In this document: positions 17,621 to 25,287 of the stretch, piece by piece | Numbering within the stretch: the stretch's first letter is position 1 | How the letters are laid out: every line of letters begins with the position of its first letter | Assembly (NCBI GenBank): GCA_949282265.1 | Contig: CASDOZ010000001.1 | Span: 62,001-126,000 of the forward strand | Reading direction: 5' to 3' | Length of the DNA stretch: 64,000 nt | Origin: an uncultured Bacteroidales bacterium | Lineage (GTDB): Bacteria > Bacteroidota > Bacteroidia > Bacteroidales > Paludibacteraceae | The notes under the pieces: generated by a model | Told to the model about the DNA's origin: nothing | Databases searched by the model: none | Seen by the model: the letters and a program-made list of their open reading frames with translations, nothing else | Position numbers and translations under genes: made by a program

Positions 17621-18304
17621 ATGTATCAAATAGGACAATATGGCCCGAATGACGACATGAGCACGTTGATATGCGAAAATTATCAGATGCTCCTGGTTGT
17701 CCACCGGTTCGGCATTCCGCTTGGCTTTGGCGACAAGTCCATAGACGAAGTCTGCCGGGAAAACCATGTCGATACACATACCTTTCTGAATGTCGTTAAT
17801 CTGTTGATTGGCAATAGCATAGAATTGGGGCATGTCAATACGGACATTGCGCTTCCTGCAATCATCAAATACCTGCGCAATTCGCACAGTTATTTCCTGG
17901 ATTTCCGTTTGCCCCAGATTCGCCAGAAGTTGTTGGAAGCCTTCGGTGGAGACAATGGCCTGACGGTAGCCATTATCAAATACTATGACGAGTATTCCGC
18001 CGAGGTGCACAAGCACATGATGCACGAGGAACAGGTAGTTTTCCCGTATGTGGAGAAACTATTGCGCGGGGAGCGTCCGGCCGATTATGACATCGATACG
18101 TTCAGCCGCCACCACGACAATGTGGAAAGCAAATTGCGCGAGTTGAAAAATATTATCATAAAATATTGCCCGACGCAAAGCAGCAATGAATTGAACAACA
18201 TGCTTTTCGACCTTTTTTCCTGTTCGGAAGATTTGGCATCGCATAACGAAATAGAAGACAAGCTGCTGATTCCGATAGTGCGTAAACTGGAAACCCAAAA
18301 CTGA
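17621..18304 (+). CDS. Hemerythrin-domain protein, Fe-S repair (RIC) or redox-sensing type
   Basis: 227 residues. The N-terminal 85 residues are helical (MLLVVHRFGIPLGFGDKSIDEVC) and resemble the small domain that precedes hemerythrin in ScdA/RIC-like proteins, though without its Cys pair. The rest is a four-helix hemerythrin-like bundle with likely di-iron ligands in RNSHSYF, EVHKHMMHEEQVVFP, SRHHDNVE and ASHNEIEDKLLIP. Such proteins bind oxygen or nitric oxide, or repair di-iron and Fe-S centres. It is 5 bases upstream of the LuxR-type gene, so the two form an operon, divergent from Rnf. The signal sensed is inference. Confidence 0.85.
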   Translation: MYQIGQYGPNDDMSTLICENYQMLLVVHRFGIPLGFGDKSIDEVCRENHVDTHTFLNVVNLLIGNSIELGHVNTDIALPAIIKYLRNSHSYFLDFRLPQIRQKLLEAFGGDNGLTVAIIKYYDEYSAEVHKHMMHEEQVVFPYVEKLLRGERPADYDIDTFSRHHDNVESKLRELKNIIIKYCPTQSSNELNNMLFDLFSCSEDLASHNEIEDKLLIPIVRKLETQN

Positions 18305-18309
18305 AAGCC

Positions 18310-18921
18310 ATGAGCAACCGGATACACATAGTTATTGCAGAGCCTTCGGACATCATCAGGAACGGTTTGGTGCATATCTTGAAGCAAATGGCTGATTTGC
18401 CGGTCGATATAGGCGAAATAACCGATATTCCGGCCTTGGCCAGCCAATTGGAAAAATTCCAGCCAGATATATTGGTTGTTAATCCGATGCATTTGGGAGT
18501 TTTCAGCATTGTAGATTTGAAGGGTAAATTGGAAGGCTGTGTTTTCAAGTCGGTTGCTTTGCAGAATACGCTGACCAGCGATGCCGTTCTGAAAAACTAC
18601 GATGCTGTCATCTCCATTTATGATACGGCCGGGACAATAAAGACAAAATTAGTTGAGTTGTTAAGCATAGGCAAGCAGGATGAAGACAAAAAAGAACTCA
18701 GCGACCGCGAAAAAGAGGTCATTGTCTGCATCGTGAAAGGCATGTCGAACAAGCAGATTGCCGACACCCTGTGCCTGTCCACTTACACGGTCATGACGCA
18801 CCGCCGGAATATAGTGAACAAACTGCAAATCCACAGTTCATCCGGCCTGACCATTTATGCGATTGTGAACAAACTGGTAACCATCGACGAGATAAAGGAC
18901 ACCATCTATTCCGAAGAATAA
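18310..18921 (+). CDS. LuxR-type regulator with a degenerate receiver domain
   Basis: 203 residues. The C-terminal helix-turn-helix is clear: ELSDREKEVIVCIVKGMSNK, LCLSTYTVMTHRRNIVNKL. The N-terminal 120 residues have a receiver-like pattern (IHIVIAEPSDIIRNGL at the start), but the phospho-acceptor position is Asn58 in DILVVNPMHLG where Asp is normal, the acidic pair is reduced to Glu11, and no conserved Lys is evident. So it is probably not a phosphorylated response regulator but one controlled by binding or by its hemerythrin partner gene 5 bases upstream. No histidine kinase is adjacent. Confidence 0.9.
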   Translation: MSNRIHIVIAEPSDIIRNGLVHILKQMADLPVDIGEITDIPALASQLEKFQPDILVVNPMHLGVFSIVDLKGKLEGCVFKSVALQNTLTSDAVLKNYDAVISIYDTAGTIKTKLVELLSIGKQDEDKKELSDREKEVIVCIVKGMSNKQIADTLCLSTYTVMTHRRNIVNKLQIHSSSGLTIYAIVNKLVTIDEIKDTIYSEE

Positions 18922-18968
18922 TACTTATTTGTAAGTAGTGCGGCTTGCAATATTCACCGTTTTTAGGG

Positions 18969-19000
18969 ATTGCAGCGTCTTACTGGTTGCTTTATCTTTG
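18969..19000 (+). promoter_or_regulatory. Orphan promoter with no gene behind it
   Basis: ATTG (18969-18972), a 20-nt spacer, then TATCTTTG (18993-19000). Geometry is ideal. The only thing downstream on this strand is a terminator; the next gene is on the opposite strand. Confidence 0.65.
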
Positions 19001-19006
19001 CAACCG

Positions 19007-19105
19007 TAATACTTAAAACTTTTAATCAAGACTTAACGGCAACGTTAAAAATTTTTTTGTGAGCCACAAAAACCTTCGAAGTGATTTCGGAGGTTTTTGT
19101 TTTTC
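19007..19105 (+). ncRNA. Candidate small RNA between promoter and terminator
   Basis: From the start predicted by the orphan promoter to the end of the terminator T-run is about 95-100 nt. It contains no ATG and no reading frame of note. AGCCACAAA near 19062 could also pair with TTTGTGGCT near 19110, giving a longer alternative fold. I know no matching family. Expression is inference from promoter and terminator only. Confidence 0.4.
19068..19098 (+). terminator. Rho-independent terminator
   Basis: AAAAACCTTCGAA pairs with TTCGGAGGTTTTT, with one G-T mismatch region, then TGTTTTT. It could end both the LuxR transcript and the candidate small RNA. Confidence 0.8.
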
Positions 19106-19142
19106 AGGTGTTTGTGGCTTTACAAAGCGATATAATACACAA

Positions 19143-19167
19143 TCGGGCGTGTCTTAGACACGCCCGA
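19143..19167. terminator. Perfect hairpin downstream of the pectate lyase gene
   Basis: TCGGGCGTGTC-TTA-GACACGCCCGA, an 11-bp perfect stem with a 3-nt loop, 38 bases past the pectate lyase stop. No strong T-run follows on the minus strand, so it may be a terminator of weak form or an mRNA 3'-end stabiliser. Confidence 0.6.
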
Positions 19168-19205
19168 CTCCAAAACCAATTAAAACACTAACACATGATA
19201 TGAAC

Positions 19206-22200
19206 TTACTTACCAATCTTCAATGAATACTCGCCGCAACGGACAAGGTAAACACCTGCTGGCAGATTATCCACATTTATGCTTTCTCGTCCAGTTTTGA
19301 GCAACATACCTTGAACATTATAGAGATATAACAAACCATCAGACACAACTTCATGCCCATTGAAATGAATTGCATTTTCCACATCAGTAAATGGCTGAAT
19401 AGTGGCCTGTGACAAGGAAAGCGGCTGAACCGTCAGCAATATCCTCAATGCCACCTTATAATCTACCTCAAAAGTGAAACTGCCTGTGATATCCAAATCA
19501 TCGAACTTGGCTTGAGTGAATGGAGTAGTTTTCCGGCTGACAAAGCTATACGAAACCGTTGTTCCGTTGAAGTTCGTCAAATTGCCTTTGGGTTCATTAT
19601 TCTGTGTACAACCTTCAAGAACCACCTGAGTAACCTTGATACCCGCTGGCAATGACACCGTATGCACACCTTCCTCTAACGAAATCAGTTTAGCCGCCTG
19701 TGTATTTTCGTTATAAGTATATAACGAACCACTTGTCATACCATCCAGCGTATAACCACTTGGGAATGTACCGGCCTCTATAACAATGTCGCCGGATACA
19801 GTTTCTGAGAAAGAACCGTTTACTGTCAAATCCTTGGTAAGGACAGTGCTTTCTTCGACATCCCATCCATCAAATACGAAGCCATCCTTAGCCGGATTCG
19901 TCGCAGGATAAACAACCACCGTCTGGTTGTACATTGTTTCATACACAACTCCATCGACCATAAAGGTCACCGTGTATGTTGGAATAGCTTTCCAAACAGC
20001 ATTTACGGTCAAATCAGAAGAAAGTGCCGTTCCTGCAGGAACATCCCAACCCATGAACAAGTAACCATCTTTCTGCGGCTCGTCTGTCGGATAAACTACC
20101 GTATATTGATTTTCCATAACGGCAAAGACTTCTTCACCGTTCATAAATGTTACAGTATAAGACTGAATATCGGAGTTAATAACCGTAAGTAAATAAGAAG
20201 CTGTGGCTGCCGCAAAATTTCCAGTAGCCGCAACAGATGCGGTTATCGTGGTCGTTCCCATTCCTTGCAGAGTAATTGCACCTGCGGCAGAAACAGTTGC
20301 CACCGCACGGTTAGAGCTACGATATGTTACTTCACCATCGGAATTATTCGTCAAAGTAGGCCACACATTGGTTGCACCTGCCGCCATATCGGCCTGATAA
20401 GCCACTGCACTGTATGCAAATTCAGGCTTTTCCAATGCACCTGCTTCTTCCGTAAGGCGAATGGTATAATAGTTCAAACTACCGGAACCTTTCAAAACCA
20501 CGGATGTTACGCCCGCCGGAACCGTATAGTTACCTGTTGTTTTAGTCGTATTTGAAGAAGAAGCGATTACTGCTCCATCAATGGTCAAATCACGACTACC
20601 ATTGCTGCTGCCCGTGTTGGAGAACTGCACTGTTATAGTTTGTCCGGCTGTAACTGGTACTGTTATGGCACATGAGCCTTGGATATATTGCCCCTTGCTG
20701 CTATCGAAGCTAACAAGCACACTGCCTTTAAAGAGCAAATCTTCCGTTTCAGCAAAGCCTAAATCTGTCTCACTGCTGAAACTGCCATTATAACGCTGCG
20801 TACCATCACCTTTTATAGTCCACACGGCTGTGTTGGCTGTTATCGCATTCTGGGATTCCGAGCTCCATGAAGTAAAGTCCCATTTTCTGGCTTCAACCGT
20901 TCCGCCACCGGAAGTGGAACCGCCCGTACTATTCACACCATCTGCGAAAGATGGAAATACAATCATGTCAGATGTAAGCACCGTGCCCTGTATAACCGAC
21001 CATCCAACAAATGTATAACCATCTTTGGTGGGCGTATTCTGCGGATAAACGATTTTGGTTTGTCCTGTCATGGTTTCAAACACAACCGTACCTTCAGTAT
21101 CTGCGTAATATGTAACCGTATAAGTCGCCGGCGCAGAGAATATTTTCGTAAACGCGGCTATTTCAACCAGACTAGTCTCATAATTATTAATGGCCGACTG
21201 CAAAGCCGTATTTACATCATAGTCAGCATCATCGGTCGAATTATCGAAATTTGACCACGAGAAATCACCGCCGAACATACGGCCGGCAGAGCTTTGTACC
21301 TTGGCCGGGACATCAATAGCGGCATCAGGCGTGTAAGTGTACATCAGCGATGCATCCGTATCGAAATTATTGTACGGGGTTCCACCCGAAAGGGTTTCGT
21401 AAGTGTCCGGCACTTTTTCGTCTCGTGTGGTCGCATGGTAAGCATCAAAACTTGTAGCGTTCACTTCCGTTGCACCGGAACCTTCAACGGCATTAGCTGT
21501 AATATAACTGAAATTACTGCCAGTTTCCACAAACAAATTACCGTAAGATTTAATCATACCACCACTCTCACCGCTGAAAGTGCCATCACCTGTGGCATCC
21601 GTGCCTTGCAAAGATGACATCATCGGACGGTTCGTATTACGGAAATAGTTATTCTCAACAAATACGCTTGATCCGGTCGTTACACCGACACCATATTTGG
21701 AAACGCCATCATAATAGTTATTCCAAACATGCACAGTCATGGTACGCACGCGCGGATGGCGCGAATCGGAATGGTCGAACCAATTGTGATGATAGCTGAT
21801 GTAATTCGGCCCGCTTTCCGACTTCATACCGCACAACGACATTTTGCCGGAATCCCAGAAATGCAGATAAGAAAATGTACAGTACTGCGAATCATCTTTC
21901 ACATCCAACGAGCCATCGCCTTTGGCTTGGTCACTCGCGCTACCTTTTTTACCATAGAAAATATCACAATTGTGAACCCAAAGTTTCACAGAACTTTTAA
22001 TGGAAATACCATCATCATTGAAATTCATGACACCGAGATTACGTATTTCCACGCTGTTGGCCTTGTAAAGAATCAAACCGAAATCACTTAACGTAGCATC
22101 CTCACCGACTCCTTCAAATGTAACTTGTTGTGCAATAGTATTATTTTTGCCTTTCAGCTGCATGGCACCGGCATCGCCGTAAAGTTGGCTACTACCCTGT

Positions 22201-22778
22201 ATGTCACCAATAAAACGAACTGCCAACGGACGTGTTTCCTTGCCTTTCTCAAAAGCTTTCAGAATATTTCCCAATCCCGTAAATTCCGTGTCCTCCTTGT
22301 CTTGCATCACCGTCAAAGTGACATTATCAATGTTTTCGTTGGTAATATAAAGAACACGCGCGTTTGCTTTCAATGTGCCATCATTGTTATAAGCACCGAC
22401 CGCATCACCATCTTTGTGAGCAAAACCTGCACGGTCATAAGAAACCACGGTAACCGTTCCGCTTTCTGCTGAACTTCCAGCAATAACGTTGCCGGACTTG
22501 ACCGCTTCCACCTTGAACTGATAATTGCCCGCAGCGAGTCCCAATGCATCAGCACGACCATACCAGCCATAGTTACGAATTAATTCTTCATCAAGTTGGA
22601 TCCAAGAAGCTGCCCCTGATTTTTTCACATACACATTATACATGTCTGCCCCGTTATAAAGATCCCATGTAATGCATGCACTTTCAAACCAACCTTTGGT
22701 TTGCTTGATAGAAACTTGTCCATGCGCAAAAAAACAACATGTCACCAGCACCAATAATAAAACGACTTTGTTTTTCAT
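19206..22778 (-). CDS. Secreted PL1 pectate lyase with InlB-type repeats and T9SS sorting domain
   Basis: 1190 residues. Signal peptide about 1-20 ending AHG. An FN3-like domain follows (about 22-110). The right-handed beta-helix PL1 domain (about 120-430) contains NDDGISIKSSVKLWVHNCD, DGSLDVKDDS, YISYHHNWFDHSDSRHPRVR, with catalytic Arg in HPRVR, and VHVWNNYYDG. Then come three Listeria-Bacteroides (InlB/flg_new) repeats recognisable by KDGY/F-x-F-x-GW, a beta-sandwich stretch and a Big_2-like domain. The last about 60 residues (LYLYNVQGMLLKTG, LPAGVYLVRCGEYSLKIG) form a type A T9SS C-terminal signal. It cleaves polygalacturonate by beta-elimination at or outside the cell surface. No SusC/D pair is adjacent, so it is a stand-alone cargo enzyme. 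Confidence 0.93.
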   Translation of the reverse strand: MKNKVVLLLVLVTCCFFAHGQVSIKQTKGWFESACITWDLYNGADMYNVYVKKSGAASWIQLDEELIRNYGWYGRADALGLAAGNYQFKVEAVKSGNVIAGSSAESGTVTVVSYDRAGFAHKDGDAVGAYNNDGTLKANARVLYITNENIDNVTLTVMQDKEDTEFTGLGNILKAFEKGKETRPLAVRFIGDIQGSSQLYGDAGAMQLKGKNNTIAQQVTFEGVGEDATLSDFGLILYKANSVEIRNLGVMNFNDDGISIKSSVKLWVHNCDIFYGKKGSASDQAKGDGSLDVKDDSQYCTFSYLHFWDSGKMSLCGMKSESGPNYISYHHNWFDHSDSRHPRVRTMTVHVWNNYYDGVSKYGVGVTTGSSVFVENNYFRNTNRPMMSSLQGTDATGDGTFSGESGGMIKSYGNLFVETGSNFSYITANAVEGSGATEVNATSFDAYHATTRDEKVPDTYETLSGGTPYNNFDTDASLMYTYTPDAAIDVPAKVQSSAGRMFGGDFSWSNFDNSTDDADYDVNTALQSAINNYETSLVEIAAFTKIFSAPATYTVTYYADTEGTVVFETMTGQTKIVYPQNTPTKDGYTFVGWSVIQGTVLTSDMIVFPSFADGVNSTGGSTSGGGTVEARKWDFTSWSSESQNAITANTAVWTIKGDGTQRYNGSFSSETDLGFAETEDLLFKGSVLVSFDSSKGQYIQGSCAITVPVTAGQTITVQFSNTGSSNGSRDLTIDGAVIASSSNTTKTTGNYTVPAGVTSVVLKGSGSLNYYTIRLTEEAGALEKPEFAYSAVAYQADMAAGATNVWPTLTNNSDGEVTYRSSNRAVATVSAAGAITLQGMGTTTITASVAATGNFAAATASYLLTVINSDIQSYTVTFMNGEEVFAVMENQYTVVYPTDEPQKDGYLFMGWDVPAGTALSSDLTVNAVWKAIPTYTVTFMVDGVVYETMYNQTVVVYPATNPAKDGFVFDGWDVEESTVLTKDLTVNGSFSETVSGDIVIEAGTFPSGYTLDGMTSGSLYTYNENTQAAKLISLEEGVHTVSLPAGIKVTQVVLEGCTQNNEPKGNLTNFNGTTVSYSFVSRKTTPFTQAKFDDLDITGSFTFEVDYKVALRILLTVQPLSLSQATIQPFTDVENAIHFNGHEVVSDGLLYLYNVQGMLLKTGRESINVDNLPAGVYLVRCGEYSLKIGK

Positions 22779-23146
22779 GTTTTTGGAGTTTAAAATTGAT
22801 TAGAATAATTGTTGATTAAGTATTTTGCTTATGCTTTTATGCTTTGCTTTTCAGGTACTTTTATTCATTTGGGTATGGCAAAAATAAATTCTAATCCAAA
22901 AACAAAAAATAGCTGTTTGATTTTATGGCAAATACTGCACAATTAAAAACAAAAAATACAGATTTTGAACAGCATATCAAAATATCCCGCGTCAATATAA
23001 CGACTGTTTCATGGCAATTTTTCCTTGTGCCTGAATACAACTCTGTAACACAAGAACTTCTTGAAAAAAAGAATATGGCACAAAAAACGGAGAAATCCGC
23101 CTTTTTTAGGGAACCTCTCCGCTCGCTTATTTTGCAATTCAGAAAC
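22779..23146. other. AT-rich gap upstream of the pectate lyase gene
   Basis: About 370 bases. A minus-strand -7-like TATTTTTG lies at 22879-22886 without a good -33, about 100 nt before the lyase start. A plus-strand frame across the right part overlaps the DUF4252 gene and shows no signal or domain, so I do not call it. Confidence 0.45.
23082..23107 (-). terminator. Probable terminator of the DUF4252-ECF operon
   Basis: Short stem CGGA-GAAA-TCCG flanked by A6 and T6 runs that can extend the pairing, 40 bases after the last stop codon of the operon. Confidence 0.55.
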
Positions 23147-23632
23147 TTAATCCGAAGCAGACATAGTTTCTACCGTCTGCATGATTTCTTGCATCGTAAA
23201 GCTGCCAGATAAACAGATAAATGTGAATTCTGCCGGTTCATCCGCCAACATAATCATTTTCTTTATGGAGTCACCATCTTGGGAAATATAAAAAATCACA
23301 TTCGACTCTCCATCCTTGACGCGCATCAATTCCTCAAAAGCCGAAACATCAACCATTTTAGAGATATCCGCCTTCATTTGGTCGCGTATTTCTTTACGTT
23401 CTGTGGAAATAATCTGCAACCCCGTAATCTTACCTTTCAGCTTTCCCAAATCCAGACCCTCAGTTTCCATATCGGGCATCAACTGGAACATTTTCGGAGA
23501 AATGGATACTACCGTTACGCCATTCATCGCCCCATATTTCTCAAGGAATTTATCCTGTGCCGGGCACATTGCCGTTCCAAGCACCAGAAACAGCATTGCA
23601 ACTTGCAATTTCATTTTACTAAAAGTTTTCAT
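23147..23632 (-). CDS. DUF4252 protein, exported (second copy in operon)
   Basis: 161 residues. Signal peptide about 1-25 (LQVAMLFLVLGTAMCPAQ). The mature part contains KFLEKYGAMNGVTVVSISPKM, then LKGKITGLQIISTE, the layout of DUF4252, a small Bacteroidota family of unknown role usually found beside ECF sigma factors. It is last in the operon and overlaps the antisigma-like gene by 4 bases. ATG 23632 or a second Met at codon 7 could be the start. A role in the envelope signal read by the sigma factor is inference. Confidence 0.88.
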   Translation of the reverse strand: MKTFSKMKLQVAMLFLVLGTAMCPAQDKFLEKYGAMNGVTVVSISPKMFQLMPDMETEGLDLGKLKGKITGLQIISTERKEIRDQMKADISKMVDVSAFEELMRVKDGESNVIFYISQDGDSIKKMIMLADEPAEFTFICLSGSFTMQEIMQTVETMSASD

Positions 23633-24033
23633 TTCTTATTGGTTATTTTTTGTTTGTTCAACACTTCGTTTACTTTATTGATATTTTGAGCTACATTATC
23701 CATTTGCGTAACCCCTTTGTTCAGATTTTGGAAAAACATTTGCAACGCATCTTGCGCCGCTACTTGAGCCTCAGCCAATTCACGGGCATTGATTTTCTGC
23801 TCTTCCATATAAGCATTATAACGGAATATCCCGATAGTTAGAAGTGCACTCGCTGCAATCCCGCCAGCCCAATATATCCATTGGCGGCCAGGCAAACGTT
23901 TTGGCCGTTTCTCCGCAGCCTCCCAAGTATCGATTTGCCTTTCCAAACGTTCAGACAAGCCATCCGGCAATTCCTGCTCTGCCGCAAGTGCCTGTTCAAG
24001 CAGTTCATCCAAATTTTTCTTACCTTTTTCCAT
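23629..24033 (-). CDS. Single-pass membrane protein, probable antisigma factor
   Basis: 134 residues. A charged cytoplasmic N-terminus (KKNLDELLEQALAAEQELPDGLSERLERQI) resembles the sigma-binding region of Bacteroidota antisigma-like proteins. A membrane helix lies at about 50-68 (WIYWAGGIAASALLTIGIF), and a helical periplasmic tail follows. It overlaps the ECF sigma gene by 14 bases and the downstream DUF4252 gene by 4, so all are coupled. It has no zinc-binding HxxxCxxC motif. The assignment rests on position, size and topology. Confidence 0.75.
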   Translation of the reverse strand: MEKGKKNLDELLEQALAAEQELPDGLSERLERQIDTWEAAEKRPKRLPGRQWIYWAGGIAASALLTIGIFRYNAYMEEQKINARELAEAQVAAQDALQMFFQNLNKGVTQMDNVAQNINKVNEVLNKQKITNKK

Positions 24034-24529
24034 ACAATATCCTTATTTGTTCCCGCAGTGTTTTTCGTGCCCGCGTGAGCAACACGCGTATATTCACTGC
24101 CGTCAATCCGGTTATCTGTTCTATTTCTTCCATTGTGCAATCATCCATGCTCCGCAACCGCAACACCTGCCTTTGGTTTTCGGGCAAGCGGTTTATCAAT
24201 TTTTGCACCAGCCGGACCTCATCCTGCATCTCGGTTTCCCGTTCCGGCGTCGTGCCGGCAACAAGCACATCAGCTTCGCTGACATCGACCGTATTGCCAG
24301 ACTGACGTGCAGAACGCATGAAATCAAGGCACGCATTTTTCACCAATGTAACACAGAACGCTTCCGGAGTTTTAATGTCTTCCAGCTCCTCCCGTCTTGT
24401 CCATAGCTTGAAATAAACATCTTGTAAAATATCCTCTGCATCTTCCTTGCTCTCCACCAGGATATAAGCTATACGGAATAACTTGGCGTGAAAAGGCAAA
24501 AACTTGCGTTTAAAACATTCCGCATCCAT
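24020..24529 (-). CDS. ECF-family RNA polymerase sigma factor
   Basis: 169 residues. Region 2 is seen in LFRIAYILVESKEDAEDILQ and DVYFKLWTRREEL; region 4 in LPENQRQVLRLRSMDDCTMEE and AVNIRVLLTRARKTLREQI. The linker is short, as in group IV (ECF) factors. The start ATG overlaps the stop of the upstream DUF4252 gene and the end overlaps the membrane protein gene. A promoter of ECF type, GTAAC-N16-CGTCTTAT, sits in front of the operon and suggests autoregulation. Confidence 0.95.
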   Translation of the reverse strand: MDAECFKRKFLPFHAKLFRIAYILVESKEDAEDILQDVYFKLWTRREELEDIKTPEAFCVTLVKNACLDFMRSARQSGNTVDVSEADVLVAGTTPERETEMQDEVRLVQKLINRLPENQRQVLRLRSMDDCTMEEIEQITGLTAVNIRVLLTRARKTLREQIRILYGKR

Positions 24530-24972
24530 TACTGATTTTCTTCTATGATTTTTTCAAGATCTTCTGGTTTTATTTTGCCTTTTATGCGTATCAATGCCTG
24601 GTCTTCATCATCGCTTGTGGCTATCACCAGCTCCCGAATCAAATCCTCATCTATCCGCACAAGGATACGCACCGTTTCATCGTCCTCGTTCACAGTAACC
24701 AAAGGCTCGTATTCAGGATCCTTAATCGTACGCAGACCGTTCCGGAACTTTTCCTTGACCTCTTCACGGCATTCTGACAAATCAAGCACTTCAATGCTGC
24801 TGACACCCATGGTTTCCGTGAACATGCTCGAGAGTTTCATCACCAATGGGCCTATTTTTACCCGTTCCACACCGGCTTTGCTTGAAAAACTGTTCAGAAA
24901 ATGTTCCATATTTTCTGCATAACCGAAACTGCAACAACAAATCAACGCAAATAAAAACACATATTTCCTCAT
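24529..24972 (-). CDS. DUF4252 protein, exported (first gene of the operon)
   Basis: 147 residues. Signal peptide about 1-19 (YVFLFALICCCSFGYA). The mature part contains FLNSFSSKAGVERVKIGPL and GVSSIEVLDLSECREEV, the DUF4252 pattern also seen in the last gene of this operon, but the two copies are strongly diverged. A purine-rich AAGGGGAA lies just upstream of the start. It is the first gene behind the ECF-type promoter at 25051-25079, about 80 nt from it. Confidence 0.88.
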   Translation of the reverse strand: MRKYVFLFALICCCSFGYAENMEHFLNSFSSKAGVERVKIGPLVMKLSSMFTETMGVSSIEVLDLSECREEVKEKFRNGLRTIKDPEYEPLVTVNEDDETVRILVRIDEDLIRELVIATSDDEDQALIRIKGKIKPEDLEKIIEENQ

Positions 24973-25050
24973 TTTATTCCCCTTTCAAATTAAACTGTTT
25001 TCTTATCCTTATTAACTGTCTTGTCGTGCGCGCTACGGAAGACTTCAATT

Positions 25051-25079
25051 ATAAGACGAACTGCCTTCGATTTTGTTAC
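25051..25079 (-). promoter_or_regulatory. ECF-type promoter of the DUF4252-sigma operon
   Basis: Reading the minus strand, GTAAC (25079-25075), a 16-nt spacer, then CGTCTTAT (25058-25051). This is the usual architecture of ECF-recognised promoters (AAC in -35, CGTC in -10) and differs completely from the TAnnTTTG promoters elsewhere in the window. Position implies autoregulation by the sigma factor of the operon. Confidence 0.7.
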
Positions 25080-25189
25080 AAAAAAACATGATTTTTTTGA
25101 GAAAACGATGTAATCACGATTATTGTCATCCTATAAAACGCTTATTTGTTCCATGGCTGGATATGATTTCGGGGCGATGGCAGTCTAAC

Positions 25190-25229
25190 AAAAATGGGCT
25201 GACTTCGCAAATGAAGCCAGCCCATTTTT
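25190..25229. terminator. Strong hairpin with A- and T-runs
   Basis: AAAAATGGGCTG pairs with CAGCCCATTTTT; an inner CTTC/GAAG extends the stem. It lies past the nitroreductase stop and in front of the ECF promoter, so it can end the minus-strand nitroreductase transcript. Confidence 0.85.
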
Positions 25230-25287
25230 ACCTATCGCAAAATTTTATCGGACAGTAATAATTTATAAATATTATCGTTACCCGTTT

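Larger units (their letters stand above)
24973..25287. other. Regulatory gap holding an ECF promoter and a convergent terminator
   Basis: 315 bases without a gene. The part nearest the DUF4252 gene holds the ECF promoter; the far part holds the hairpin at 25190-25229. A 61-codon plus-strand frame from 25073 runs through the terminator and has no protein-like features. Confidence 0.55.

Noticed and set aside
22925-23212. A 95-codon plus-strand frame upstream of the pectate lyase gene
   Set aside because: It overlaps the DUF4252 gene and crosses its terminator, and has no signal, domain or promoter.
25073-25258. 61-codon frame in the ECF promoter region
   Set aside because: It runs through a strong terminator hairpin and has no protein-like composition.
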